Source of the DNA: AC-32 sp963755635
GTDB taxonomy: Bacteria > Actinomycetota > Thermoleophilia > Gaiellales > Gaiellaceae
Reading direction: 5' to 3'
NCBI GenBank assembly: GCA_963755635.1
Contig: CAVWKS010000036.1
Span: forward strand, 496,001 to 560,000
Length of the DNA: 64,000 nucleotides
A program made the position numbers and the translations under genes. The stretch's first letter is position 1; each line of letters starts with the position of its first letter. The notes under the pieces were generated by a model. That model was given only the letters and a program-made list of their open reading frames with translations. It had not been told where the DNA came from and did not search any database. Positions 1 to 8,283 of this stretch are shown here, one piece after another.

Positions 1-829
1 GCCGGTAGCCGTCCGGAAGCCGCCCGCCGCAGATCCGCGACAGCTCGCGCGGCGAGATGTCCGCGAGCACGACGTCCGCCTGCGGTAGCTCGTCGACCGG
101 GCTGGAGACGTGGATCTCGCCCCCGAGCTCCCGGAGCTTCCCGACGAGCGCCTCCGCCAGCGCCAGCGAGCCGCCGCGTGCGCAGGGCCAGCCGACCGCG
201 TGGCCGAGCGTCAGCAGCGCGAGCCCGAAGCCCGCGCTCGGGCGGCGTTCCAGCGGCAGCATCGAGTGCGCTGAGTGGCCGGCGAACCAGCCGCGCGTCC
301 GCTCCTCGGCGAAGCAGCTTTCGGCCAGCGGGCGCGCCGCCGACAGCGAGGCCCGCAGCGCCTCGAAAAGACCCCGCGTGCCGAGCCCGGCCCGAACCTC
401 GAGCAGTGCCCGCGGCGAGACCGGCAGCGGCCCGAGCAGGACGCGCTCGATCTGGGGCCACGATTCGACCAGCGGACCGACCAGCCTCCGGTACGCGTCG
501 GCGTCGCGGCCGAGCCCCGCGGCGGTCGTCTCGAGGTCGCGCTCGAGCAGCAGCGCCGAGCCGTCGTCGAACGGATGAGCGAGCGGCGCCTCCGGCTCGA
601 CCCACTCGACGTCGAGCTCGAGCTGACGGAAGAAGGGCGAACCAGCGCCGAGAGGCAGGATCGAGGCACAGACGTCGTGCACGAACCCCGGCAGCGTCAG
701 GTCGGCCGAGCGCATCCCCCCGCCGGGCTCCGGCTCGGCCTCGTGCACCTCGACCTCGAGCCCCGCCCGCGCGAGCGCGATCGCTCCCGCGAGCCCGTTC
801 GGGCCCGAGCCGATCACGACCGCCCTCAC
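1..829 (-). CDS. FAD/NAD(P)-dependent oxidoreductase, phytoene-desaturase-like (C-terminus cut by window edge)
   Basis: The first codons from the GTG at 829 encode a Rossmann dinucleotide-binding fingerprint, VVIGSGPNGLAGA, followed by an acidic residue cluster (EVHEAEPEPGGG) that normally contacts the FAD ribose. This arrangement is typical of the phytoene desaturase and amine-oxidase superfamily of flavoproteins. The reading frame stays open to base 1, giving about 276 residues of a family usually near 480-520, so the substrate-binding and C-terminal FAD segments lie outside the window. The start overlaps the stop of the upstream LigD-type gene as GTGA, indicating translational coupling. 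The substrate cannot be inferred from what is visible. Confidence 0.8.
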   Translation of the reverse strand, partial: MRAVVIGSGPNGLAGAIALARAGLEVEVHEAEPEPGGGMRSADLTLPGFVHDVCASILPLGAGSPFFRQLELDVEWVEPEAPLAHPFDDGSALLLERDLETTAAGLGRDADAYRRLVGPLVESWPQIERVLLGPLPVSPRALLEVRAGLGTRGLFEALRASLSAARPLAESCFAEERTRGWFAGHSAHSMLPLERRPSAGFGLALLTLGHAVGWPCARGGSLALAEALVGKLRELGGEIHVSSPVDELPQADVVLADISPRELSRICGGRLPDGYR

Positions 830-1743
830 TTGCGCAGGCTGCGAAGAGCCGGGCCGAGCGCCTGGCCGCCCTCGAGCACCGGCTCGAACAGGTCGCCGTG
901 CTTGTCGACCCGCGCGAGCGCCTCGCGCATCCCGAAGTCCCGCGGCCGCACCTTCTCCGAGAGCTCCTCCCAGCGGAGCGGCGTCGAGACCGGTGCCCCC
1001 GGTTTCGGCCGCACCGAGTAGACGGACGCAATCGTCTTGCCGTGTCCGTTTTGTCGGTGATCGACGAGGACGCCGCGGCGCTTCTTCTTCAGCCACTCGG
1101 TGGTCACGAGACCGGGGTTCTCCACTTCGAGCCTGCGCGACACCAGCTCCGCGACCTCGTAGGTCTCCGGGAACGAGTAGCGGCGCGTGATCGGGACGAG
1201 CACGTGGATCCCGTCCGCGCCGCTCGTCTTCACGTACGAGCGCAGCTCGAGCTGCTCGAGCGCCTCGCGGACGAGGTGCGCGACCTTGATCGCCTGCGCG
1301 AAGCCGTTCCGCGACTCCGGCGGGTCGAGGTCGAAGACGACGTAGTCGGGCCTCTCGGGCTTGTCCACCCGCGAGTACCACGCGTTCATGTCGATGCAGT
1401 TCATCTGCACCATCCAGACGAGCGCGGCGGGCTCGTTCACCAGCGTGAAGTCGACGAGCCGCGAGCCGCCTTCACGCGGCCACGTGCGGAACTGCCGGGT
1501 GGGCAGCCAGGAAGGCTTGCCCTTGGGCGCCTGCTTGTGGAAGTACGCCTGGCCGCGAATGCCGTAGGGGTAGCGCTTGAGCGTGAAGGGCCGGTCGCGC
1601 AGGTGCGGGATGATCGCCGGCGCGACGTCTGCGTAGTAGTGCGCCAGGTCGCCCTTCGTGACGCCGTCACCGGGAAAGAGCACGCGCTCGGGATGCGTGA
1701 CGCGGACGCGCCGGCGCCCGACCTCGAGCTGGAGCTCAGGCAA
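826..1743 (-). CDS. LigD-type polymerase/primase domain protein
   Basis: About 305 residues matching the stand-alone polymerase module of the bacterial non-homologous end-joining protein LigD, an archaeo-eukaryotic primase-type nucleotidyltransferase. The N-terminal VTHPERVLFPGDGVTKGD is the family signature. The metal-binding acidic pair is in VVFDLDPP (near residues 138-140) and the nucleotide-binding SGADGIHV lies near 174-181. No ligase or phosphoesterase domain is attached, and no Ku gene is nearby. Established knowledge: such domains fill gaps or add ribonucleotides at broken ends. The TTG start at 1743 overlaps the preceding methyltransferase stop by a few bases; it is the best start because codons upstream of it belong to that gene in another frame. 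Confidence 0.85.
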   Translation of the reverse strand: MPELQLEVGRRRVRVTHPERVLFPGDGVTKGDLAHYYADVAPAIIPHLRDRPFTLKRYPYGIRGQAYFHKQAPKGKPSWLPTRQFRTWPREGGSRLVDFTLVNEPAALVWMVQMNCIDMNAWYSRVDKPERPDYVVFDLDPPESRNGFAQAIKVAHLVREALEQLELRSYVKTSGADGIHVLVPITRRYSFPETYEVAELVSRRLEVENPGLVTTEWLKKKRRGVLVDHRQNGHGKTIASVYSVRPKPGAPVSTPLRWEELSEKVRPRDFGMREALARVDKHGDLFEPVLEGGQALGPALRSLRK

Positions 1744-2461
1744 GGCGCGTCCAGGTGAGCTCGTGCTTGAGCGGCAGCCGGTAGGGCCCCCTGAGCAGCG
1801 GCCGCACCGTGGCGAAGAGCCCCTCGCGCTCTTCGCGGGAGATTGCGGCGAGCGAGCTCGTTGTCGAGTACATCTCGAGCAGCTCGTCGGGCTCGACGAC
1901 CATCGCCTCCTCGTGCCGCTCGTAGCGCAACGGCTCGAAGGGCGAATCGTGGAACTCGTCGTCCCAGGGCGGGTTTCGCTGCGCAGCGAACCGCTCCCAC
2001 GGCTCGCGGAGCGGCTCGAGCGCAGCGTCGGGCAGCGGGGGCTCCGTCTCCCACCAGTGCGTGGAGACGATGGCGAGGCCGCCGCCCGGCCGGAGCACGC
2101 GGGCGATCTCTGCGATTGCGGGCTGCTTGTCGAACCAGTGGAACGCCTCGCCGACGAAGACCGCGTCGACACTCGCGTCGCCTAGCGGGATCGCCTCCGC
2201 GCTGCCCGCGAGCGCCGTGCCGTGGAGAGCGCGCATCCGCTCGTCGGGCTCGACCGCGACAACGTCGGCAAAGCGGCTCTCGAGCTCTCGCGTCAGCCTC
2301 CCGGTGCCGGCCGCGAGGTCGAGCACGCGCGCGGAGGTGTCGAGCCCGAGCACCTCCTGCGCGCGGTCGAGCAACAGCGCGGAGTACGGCGGCCGCACGC
2401 GGTGGTACGTCTCGGCGACGCGACCGAAGCTCTGGCCGAGGATCACGTCCTGATCGTCCAT
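1736..2461 (-). CDS. class I SAM-dependent methyltransferase (paralogue 1)
   Basis: A 241-residue protein with the class I methyltransferase motif I VLDLAAGTGRLT near residue 42, an acidic loop AVEPDERM, and motif IV/V segments around GEAFHWFDKQPAIAEIARV. The domain is the Methyltransf_11 type, small-molecule rather than nucleic-acid specific as far as the fold shows. The ATG at 2461 follows the stop of the next upstream gene by one base. It closely resembles that gene, sharing the AFHWF-K-PA-EIARVLR core, so the two look like a tandem duplication. The substrate is unknown. Confidence 0.8.
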   Translation of the reverse strand: MDDQDVILGQSFGRVAETYHRVRPPYSALLLDRAQEVLGLDTSARVLDLAAGTGRLTRELESRFADVVAVEPDERMRALHGTALAGSAEAIPLGDASVDAVFVGEAFHWFDKQPAIAEIARVLRPGGGLAIVSTHWWETEPPLPDAALEPLREPWERFAAQRNPPWDDEFHDSPFEPLRYERHEEAMVVEPDELLEMYSTTSSLAAISREEREGLFATVRPLLRGPYRLPLKHELTWTRLA

Positions 2462-2462
2462 G

Positions 2463-3206
2463 TCACGCGCGCACCGCCCAGAGGACGTGCGCGAGGTTCG
2501 GCACCGCGTACGTTCGCTCGGGAAGCATGGCGCCGAGTCGCTCGACCACGTCCTCCCGGTCCTCGCGGCTGGCGATCCAGCTGGTCGACCGGAGATTGTC
2601 GAGCATCGCTGCGTGGTCGAGCACGTGGTCGTGCGGGATCGCCGTTCGCCCGTGGACCTCTGCGAAGAGGCCGGACTGCTCGAGGAGCTCCTCCCACTCG
2701 GGCTCCTCCTTCCACGGATGCGGCACTGCGTCGTGCAGCGCATGCACCTCCGCGACGAAGTCCGCCGGCCGTGGGTCGGGTTTGCTCTCGTCAGGCTCGT
2801 TCCAGACGACGGCGAATACGCCGTTCGTGCGGAGGACGCGGGCGATCTCCGGCAGCGCGGCGGGTTTCTCGAACCAGTGGAACGCCTGCGCCGCGAACGC
2901 GCCGTCGACGGTGGCGTCGCCGAGGGGAATCCGCTCGGCCGACCCGGCGAGCGCCCTCGCGCCGGGAACGGCGCGCTCGAGGACCGCGCGCATGTTCGCG
3001 AGGGGCTCGACGGCCGTGACCTCCCGATACCGTGCGGTCAGCAGCCGCGTCAGCTTTCCAGTCCCGGCCCCCAGATCGAGGACGGACGCGTCTCGTCCGA
3101 GCGGAAGCGCGTCGAGGATCGCCGGTGGATAGGTCGGCCGGGTCCGTTCGTACTCCTCGGCGACGAGGTCGAAGCAGAGCTCGCGGCGATCAGGCGACGC
3201 CGGCAA
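2463..3206 (-). CDS. class I SAM-dependent methyltransferase (paralogue 2)
   Basis: A 247-residue methyltransferase with motif I VLDLGAGTGKLTRLL near residue 42 and AVEPLANM as the SAM-ribose acidic loop, followed by AAQAFHWFEKPAALPEIARVL. It is a paralogue of the downstream gene at 1736-2461, with which it is probably co-transcribed. Translation appears to start at TTG 3206, inside the 3' end of the acyl-CoA dehydrogenase gene (17 bases of overlap), because no ATG or GTG in frame leaves the N-terminal helix intact. Neighbours give no clear pathway, so no substrate is assigned. Confidence 0.8.
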   Translation of the reverse strand: MPASPDRRELCFDLVAEEYERTRPTYPPAILDALPLGRDASVLDLGAGTGKLTRLLTARYREVTAVEPLANMRAVLERAVPGARALAGSAERIPLGDATVDGAFAAQAFHWFEKPAALPEIARVLRTNGVFAVVWNEPDESKPDPRPADFVAEVHALHDAVPHPWKEEPEWEELLEQSGLFAEVHGRTAIPHDHVLDHAAMLDNLRSTSWIASREDREDVVERLGAMLPERTYAVPNLAHVLWAVRA

Positions 3207-4371
3207 GGAGGAATGCCCTGTTCTCCTTGAGCATCTCTCGCGCGATCACCAGCCGCTGGATCTGGTTCGTGCCCTCGTAGATCTGCGTGATCTTGGCGTC
3301 GCGCATCATCCGCTCGACCGGGTACTCCTGGATGTAGCCGTAGCCGCCGAGGATCTGGACCGCGTCGGTGGTGACCTCCATCGCGACGTCCGTGCAGTAG
3401 AGCTTCGCCATCGCCGAGATCTTCGTCAGCTCCGCGCGATCGGCGCCCTCGTCGATCAGCTGGCCGCACTTGTAGAGCAACCCGCGGGCCGCCTCGCACT
3501 TCGTCTCCATGTCGGCGAGCATGCCCGCGATCAGCTGGTGCTGGGCGATCGGCATACCCATCGTCTCGCGCGACTTTGAGTACTCGAGCGCGTAGTCGGT
3601 CGCGCCCTGCGCGAGCCCGAGGCCCTGCGCGCCGATCCCCGGCCGTGACCGGTCGAGGATCTGCATTGCGATCCGGAAGCCTTCGCCCTCCTCGTCGAGC
3701 AGATTGTCCGCCGGGATCCGGCAGTCGTTGAAGAAGATCTCGCCAGTCGTCGACCCCTTGATGCCCATCTTCGGCTCGATTCGCCCGACCTCGAGCCCGG
3801 GTGCCTCCGCCTCGACCACGAACGCGGAGATGCCCGAGTGGCCCGCCTCCGGGTCGGTCTTGGCGAAGACGACGTAGAGGCCTGCGACACCGGCGTTCGT
3901 GATGAAGCGCTTCGAGCCGTTCAAGACGTACTCGTCGCCTTCCCGCCGCGCCTCGCTCCGCATCGCGGCCGAGTCGGAGCCCGAGCCGGGCTCGGTCAGC
4001 GCGTATGCGGGAAGCCATTCCCCGCTCGCGAGCCGCGGCAGCCAGCGCTCCTTCTGCTCATCCGTTCCGGCCAGCTTGATCCCAAGGGAGCCGAGCTCCT
4101 GGACCGCGAGCAAGAGGCCCGTCGTCGCGCAGACCTTCGAGAGCTCCTCGATCGCGACGAGCACCATCAGCGCGCCGGTGCCCGTCCCGCCGTACTGCTC
4201 CTCGAACGGCAGCCCGAATAGCTCGTGCTCCCGGAGCAGTTCGACCATGTCCCAGGGGAACTCGGCCGACTTGTCGATCTCGGCCGCGCGCGGGGCCACG
4301 CGCTCGCGCGCGAGCGTGCGCACGAGGTCGCGAATCTCGCGCTGCTCGTCGCTCAGCGGGTCGGCGGGCAC
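3190..4371 (-). CDS. acyl-CoA dehydrogenase
   Basis: A full-length 393-residue acyl-CoA dehydrogenase that oxidises acyl-CoA to the trans-2-enoyl-CoA using FAD, passing electrons to an electron-transfer flavoprotein. Visible hallmarks are the FAD/substrate motif YALTEPGSGSD near residue 123, the mid-domain FITNAG, the C-terminal ILGGYGYIQEYPVERMMRD, and the catalytic-base motif QIYEGTNQIQR, whose Glu is the base in short-chain and butyryl-CoA type enzymes. Chain-length preference cannot be read with certainty. It starts with GTG and heads a minus-strand run that continues into the methyltransferases and LigD-type gene. The next gene upstream is divergent. Confidence 0.93.
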   Translation of the reverse strand: MPADPLSDEQREIRDLVRTLARERVAPRAAEIDKSAEFPWDMVELLREHELFGLPFEEQYGGTGTGALMVLVAIEELSKVCATTGLLLAVQELGSLGIKLAGTDEQKERWLPRLASGEWLPAYALTEPGSGSDSAAMRSEARREGDEYVLNGSKRFITNAGVAGLYVVFAKTDPEAGHSGISAFVVEAEAPGLEVGRIEPKMGIKGSTTGEIFFNDCRIPADNLLDEEGEGFRIAMQILDRSRPGIGAQGLGLAQGATDYALEYSKSRETMGMPIAQHQLIAGMLADMETKCEAARGLLYKCGQLIDEGADRAELTKISAMAKLYCTDVAMEVTTDAVQILGGYGYIQEYPVERMMRDAKITQIYEGTNQIQRLVIAREMLKENRAFLLAGVA

Positions 4372-4421
4372 GACGAGAAGCCTAGTCGGAGCGGGAAGGC
4401 GCGCAGCCCGCCACCCGTCTT

Positions 4422-5834
4422 ATGGTCATGGAGCTCACACACCTTCGCGAGCAGCTACCCCGAGACCGGGTCCGCTTAGGCGCAATCGCAGAGCTGCTGG
4501 CTGCCGCACTGCCTCTGATCGGGCTGGTCTCGCTGCTTCTGCGGTCGCAGCTCGATCCGCACCTTGAGAACTACCGCCTCCACTTCATTCTCTTCGGGCT
4601 CGTGGGTACCTTGGCGTTCACGCTCGGCTACGCAGCCGGGGAGGCGGCGAAGCGCCGTGGAGACGCGCGTGTGCTGCTGCTCTCGATCGCCTTCATGGCG
4701 ACCGGAGGCTTCATGGGCCTCCATGCGCTCGGGACGCCGGGGGTTCTGTTCACCACCGACCACGCCGGCTTCAAGGTCGCAATCCCGGTCGGGCTGCTCG
4801 TGAGCGCCGCCTTCGCCGTTGCCTCCGCCTTCGTCGACCTGAGTCCGAGGTTCGCGCCGCTGGTGTTCCGTCGCCAGAGGTTCCTGCGAGCCGGCGTCCT
4901 GCTCGCCATGGGCACGTGGTTCTTCTGGACAGTCGCGAACCTGCCGCCGTTGGACGGGGCGAACAGCGAGGCCGCGCGAGGAAGCCTCCTCACCGTGTTC
5001 GCGATCGTCGGAACGGTCGCCTACGCGGTCAGCGCCGCGCGCTACTGGCGGATCTTCCGCGCCCGGCCGAACCTGTTGCCCGCCGCCGTCATCGCCTGCT
5101 TCGTGCTGCTCTCCGAGGCGCTGATCGGAGTGGCACTTACCGGCGAGCGGAAGTGGCACGCGAGCTGGTGGGAGTGGCACGGCCTGATCGTGACCGCCTT
5201 CCTGATCATCGGATTTGCAGCTCGGCGCGAATGGCGCGAGGAGCGTTTCGGAGACCTCTACCTCTCCTCGACGCGAGAGCGCTGCCAGAACGTGAGCGTC
5301 CTGTTCAGCGACCTCGCCGGCTACACGGCATTCGCCGCCCGTTCATCACCAGCCGAGGCAGCCGCGGTGCTGGAGACGTACTGGCGTACGGCGTCCGTGC
5401 TCCTCACCCGCCGGTTTGGCGGCGTGGTCGAGAAGTTCATCGGCGACGGCGTCGTCGCCGTCTTCAACCGCGGCGGCGACCAGCCCGACCATGCACGGCG
5501 GGCCGCCTGTGCTGCTCTCGCGTTCCGGGACGCCTTCGGCAAGCTCGCGGAGGAGCATCCTGAGTGGCCGCGGATGCGCGTCGGCGTCAACAGCGGCGAG
5601 GCGGTCGTCCGCGAGATCGGCGGTGAGGGACATCTGGCGTACCCGCTGGTCGGCGACACGATCAACATGGGCGCGCGGCTCGAGGGGCTCGCGCCCGTCG
5701 GAGGAGTGCTGATCGGAGCGGAGACCTACGAACAGCTGCCGGACGGAGCCGTGGCCGAGGCGAGGTCCGGGCTGAAGGTGAAGGGCAAGGACGAGGCAGT
5801 GGACGCCTACGTCCTGCACGCCTGCCCCTGCTGA
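4422..5834 (+). CDS. membrane-anchored class III adenylate/guanylate cyclase
   Basis: A 470-residue protein with an N-terminal membrane domain of about six to eight hydrophobic helices (residues 20-270) and a C-terminal class III nucleotide cyclase domain (about 285-465). The cyclase carries the metal-binding aspartates in LFSDLAGYT and KFIGDGVVAVF, and the transition-state residues in LVGDTINMGARLE. It would produce cyclic AMP (or GMP) at the inner face of the membrane as a homodimer. The membrane part shows no recognisable periplasmic sensor insert, so it may sense membrane state or small ligands. Two in-frame ATG codons (4422 and 4428) are possible starts. It is transcribed divergently from the acyl-CoA dehydrogenase. 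Confidence 0.88.
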   Translation: MVMELTHLREQLPRDRVRLGAIAELLAAALPLIGLVSLLLRSQLDPHLENYRLHFILFGLVGTLAFTLGYAAGEAAKRRGDARVLLLSIAFMATGGFMGLHALGTPGVLFTTDHAGFKVAIPVGLLVSAAFAVASAFVDLSPRFAPLVFRRQRFLRAGVLLAMGTWFFWTVANLPPLDGANSEAARGSLLTVFAIVGTVAYAVSAARYWRIFRARPNLLPAAVIACFVLLSEALIGVALTGERKWHASWWEWHGLIVTAFLIIGFAARREWREERFGDLYLSSTRERCQNVSVLFSDLAGYTAFAARSSPAEAAAVLETYWRTASVLLTRRFGGVVEKFIGDGVVAVFNRGGDQPDHARRAACAALAFRDAFGKLAEEHPEWPRMRVGVNSGEAVVREIGGEGHLAYPLVGDTINMGARLEGLAPVGGVLIGAETYEQLPDGAVAEARSGLKVKGKDEAVDAYVLHACPC

Positions 5835-5840
5835 TCCGTC

Positions 5841-5975
5841 CTACCGGTTGTGGCAGACGGCCTCGACGCTGTTGCCGTCCAGATCAAGTACCGCACCGTA
5901 CGTAGTCGCCGGGCGAGGTAGCGGGGCTCGTCGGGCCGCCGTTGTCCCGGAAGCCGGCTTCCGAGGGCGGCGGTG
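5841..5975 (-). pseudogene. degraded C-terminal remnant of a VOC/glyoxalase-family gene
   Basis: Read on the minus strand, this stretch encodes DLDGNSVEAVCHNR followed by a stop, which matches the C-terminus of the VOC gene at 9626 (DPDGNNVEAVFHDR). Upstream, RDNGGPTSP with PGDY matches DNGAPGLRP with PGYY only after a change of frame. Nothing of the N-terminal half is present. It is therefore a decayed partial duplicate of a VOC-fold (vicinal oxygen chelate) protein. A perfect 16-bp palindrome, CGGAAGCCGGCTTCCG, lies inside it at 5948-5963. Confidence 0.65.
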
Positions 5976-6020
5976 AACCCTCGACGGTCGCCCGCTCGGG
6001 CGCGGGCAAGCGCGGCGGCC

Positions 6021-6661
6021 CTACCTCCGGAAGCGCCGCCGGCCCTGGATCAGCGCGTGGTTGAGCATCGTCGCCTCGTCGTCCTCGCCTGCGACCACGA
6101 CAGCCTTGTTCCAGACGCCCGGAAAGACGACCCGCTCGCTGTACATCTGAGTTCGAAAACGTTCCTCGTAGACGCCGGGAAGGGCGTCGCCGGCGCCGTA
6201 CATACGCCGGCCCCCGTCGCTCCCACGAATGACCGCGACGAGCTCGCGTGTCTCCTCGTAGTCGTCAGCTGCAACAAACTCGGCCAGCGGCTGCTGCGGC
6301 GATCCACTGCTCAGAAAGGCGACGACGTATTTCCGGTCGCGCCCCCACTTGTTCTCGCGAATCGTCTCGCCAAGACCGATGTGGACGGCGCCCTCGGCGT
6401 ACGTGCTGCCGATAAAGACGCGGTAGCGCGAGTAGTGCTCGCGGCTATCCGGCCACTGATACGACTGGCCTTCCCGCTCCCCATGAGCTGCCAGTCGTCC
6501 GGAAGATCGGCCGTCAACCTGCCGGTCGGGGCGGCCGCCTTCTCAGAGCGGCCAGCCGGCTTGATGATCGGATCGTGGAAGCCCGCCCGTCCAAGCTGGA
6601 CCAGCAGTGGGCCGAGCTCCCGATCCGGAACGTGCTCCAGGGTGACCGAGAATGGGCACAT
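6021..6661 (-). pseudogene. unrecognised protein, frameshifted once (about 213 codons)
   Basis: Two overlapping minus-strand frames join into one protein if a single G is added to the GGGG run near 6480: the first frame runs from the ATG at 6661 to about DDWQLMG, and the second continues as EREGQSYQWPDSREHY through to the stop at 6021. The product would be about 213 residues, soluble, with no signal peptide or membrane segment. I do not recognise the family. Notable segments are HIGLGETIRENKWG and AVIRGSDGGRRMYGAG. A well-placed GGAGG site eight bases before the ATG and a strong promoter with an inverted repeat upstream argue that the gene was expressed and regulated. Either the frameshift is an assembly error or the gene is recently inactivated. 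Confidence 0.55.
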
Positions 6662-6693
6662 CCGCCGTGCCTCCTACATTGATAACGTTGAGA

Positions 6694-6722
6694 AACGTAG
6701 CTCCGTAAATCTACGTTGTCAA
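6694..6722 (-). promoter_or_regulatory. sigma-70-type promoter with operator-like inverted repeat
   Basis: On the minus strand TTGACA (6722-6717) is followed after exactly 17 bases by TACGTT (6699-6694), a good -35 and a weaker -10. An inverted repeat, AACGTAG-N10-CTACGTT (6694-6700 and 6711-6717), spans the spacer and touches both hexamers, as an operator for a dimeric repressor would. It drives the frameshifted gene at 6021-6661, whose GGAGG ribosome site is at 6674-6670. The identity of the regulator is unknown. Confidence 0.6.
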
Positions 6723-6877
6723 GAAGTCTGCTACAGTACGGGGTGCGCGAAGTCCCACGCGGAAGCCGTCGAGGCTCCGAGGTCTCCCTCTTCGACTGTC
6801 ACATCGGGCCTAAGTGCGCTCAGGAGGACTCAAAGAGCGGGTTTTCCCCCCTGAACCGTGACAGTTAGGAGCATCAC

Positions 6878-7189
6878 ATGCATGCCACCGTCAGACGCTA
6901 CGAGGGTGTCGACCAGAGTCGCACCGACGAGCTGACCAAGAAGGTCGGCGACAACCTGCTTCCGAGCCTGAGCAAGTTGCCGGGCTTCGAGGGCTACTAC
7001 CTCATCGAGGCCGGCAACGGCGTCATGAGCTCCATCGGCTTCTTCGACACGTCGGCGCACGCCGACGAGTCGACTCGCGTTGCAGCCAACTGGGTGCGCG
7101 ACGAGAAGCTCGAGACGGCACTTCCGAATCCGCCGAAGATCACGGACGGCGAAGTGATCGTCCACAAGAACGGTTTCGTCCGGGCATAA
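6878..7189 (+). CDS. small antibiotic-biosynthesis-monooxygenase-like (dimeric alpha/beta barrel) protein
   Basis: A 103-residue cytosolic protein whose pattern (an early strand MHATVRRYEGV, a helix with LLPSLSKLPGFEGYYLIE, then GVMSSIGFFDTSAHADESTRVAANWV) fits the ABM or ferredoxin-like dimeric barrel fold. Members range from cofactor-free monooxygenases to proteins without known activity, so only the fold is assigned. A ribosome-binding site TTAGGAG lies nine bases ahead of the ATG. The gene is a monocistron closed by a strong hairpin at 7204-7239. Its base composition looks somewhat less GC-rich than the neighbouring operons. Confidence 0.6.
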   Translation: MHATVRRYEGVDQSRTDELTKKVGDNLLPSLSKLPGFEGYYLIEAGNGVMSSIGFFDTSAHADESTRVAANWVRDEKLETALPNPPKITDGEVIVHKNGFVRA

Positions 7190-7203
7190 GGCCACCGGCT
7201 CGA

Positions 7204-7239
7204 CGCAGAGAGGGCCCGCAAACCGCGGGCCCCTCTGCG
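7204..7239 (+). terminator. strong hairpin after the ABM-like gene
   Basis: CGCAGAG plus GGGCCCGC pair with GCGGGCCC plus CTCTGCG around a five-base loop, with one unpaired A, giving about 15 base pairs of very GC-rich stem. No U tract follows, so it acts either as a non-canonical terminator or as an mRNA 3'-end stabiliser. Confidence 0.6.
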
Positions 7240-7304
7240 GCGCGAGCGGCATCTGATGAAGGCGAACACAACGACCGCGTCCCTCCGCAAGGATGACTCC
7301 TCCC

Positions 7305-7333
7305 TTGACGCGACACTGAATCCAGTGACACTC
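7305..7333 (+). promoter_or_regulatory. possible promoter/operator upstream of the amidotransferase gene
   Basis: Within the 222-base gap 7240-7461 a TTGACG hexamer (7305-7310) precedes the palindrome CACTG-AATC-CAGTG (7314-7327). The matching -10 position reads ACACTC, which is poor. Nothing else recognisable was seen in this gap, and the short open frame at 7256-7453 has no family resemblance. Confidence 0.25.
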
Positions 7334-7461
7334 CCCTCCGGGGAAATTGTCTCCTGGGCCGTTGCCTTTCCGCGGCCGGGGCAGGGCACGCTCCACCGCC
7401 CGACCTACTGCATGTCGGACTCTGCTCCTCCACCTGCCAGCCCCACACGGTAGGTCGGCTC

Positions 7462-8250
7462 GTGTGCGGGATCGCCGGATACAGCTTCTCTCTTGACAGC
7501 ACCGTCGATCGGACGGTGGCGGCCCGCGCACTGCTCGCAGGCATCGCCGAGCGCGGGGCGGACTCAGTGGGCTTCGCCTACCGCGGCGACGACTCGAAGG
7601 TGACGGTGCACAAGCAGCGCACGGGCGCAAGCGAGTTCCTCGACCGCATCGAGGTGCCCCAAACCGCTACACAGCTCCTCGTGCACGTCCGGGACTACAC
7701 AAAGGGTCATCCGCGTGTCCTGGCCAACAACCATCCGATCCGCCACGGAGCGGTCGTCGGGATCCACAACGGCACGATCGCCAATGACGACGAGCTGTTC
7801 GCAGCCCACGGCATCGCGCGTGCCGAGCCCAGCATGACCGTCGACTCCGAGCTGATCTTCGCGCTCGCCGAGCAGTTTCGGGGACGCACCGCCCACGCGC
7901 TCGAGCGACTGGTCGGCTCGATGGCGACGGCCTGGCTCGACGAAGGCCGGGAGGAGCTGCTGCTTGCCCGTGGGATGGGCCGGCCGCTGTGGATCGGCAC
8001 CTCGACGCAGGAGCTCTTCTTCGCGTCGACGCGCGCCGCGCTGGACTTGGTCGAGGAGTATTCGTCCGTCAAGCTCCGCAAGCGCGAGGTGCGTGAGGGA
8101 TCCGTGCTCGTGGTGAACGGCGGACGGATCGTCGGGCGGGACTCGTTCCGCCCGGACATGTCATTCGAGGAACAACCTCTGCCGGCAGTGCGTGCGCCGA
8201 ACGAGGCTCGCGCGACCCTCGCACGACTCGCCGCACTGCACGCCGTCTAG
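7462..8250 (+). CDS. class II glutamine amidotransferase
   Basis: A 262-residue stand-alone Ntn-type glutamine amidotransferase domain. The mature N-terminus MCGIAGYSF places the catalytic nucleophile at Cys2, and LLVHVRDYTKGHP, NNHPIRHGAVVGIHNGTI and DSELIFAL are the glutaminase-loop and glutamine-binding motifs seen in GlmS, PurF and YafJ-like proteins. There is no sugar-isomerase or phosphoribosyltransferase domain, so it either acts on its own or feeds ammonia to an unlinked partner. The GTG at 7462 is the necessary start because cysteine must be residue 2. Neighbours do not reveal its acceptor. Confidence 0.85.
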   Translation: MCGIAGYSFSLDSTVDRTVAARALLAGIAERGADSVGFAYRGDDSKVTVHKQRTGASEFLDRIEVPQTATQLLVHVRDYTKGHPRVLANNHPIRHGAVVGIHNGTIANDDELFAAHGIARAEPSMTVDSELIFALAEQFRGRTAHALERLVGSMATAWLDEGREELLLARGMGRPLWIGTSTQELFFASTRAALDLVEEYSSVKLRKREVREGSVLVVNGGRIVGRDSFRPDMSFEEQPLPAVRAPNEARATLARLAALHAV

Positions 8251-8283
8251 CGCCGCAGGAACTTCAGCGCCACGGTGTCACGG

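Noticed and set aside
7256..7453. A 65-codon open frame and a possible riboswitch in the gap before the amidotransferase
   Set aside because: The peptide has no family features or ribosome site, and no known riboswitch core could be matched by eye; only a weak promoter/palindrome is reported.
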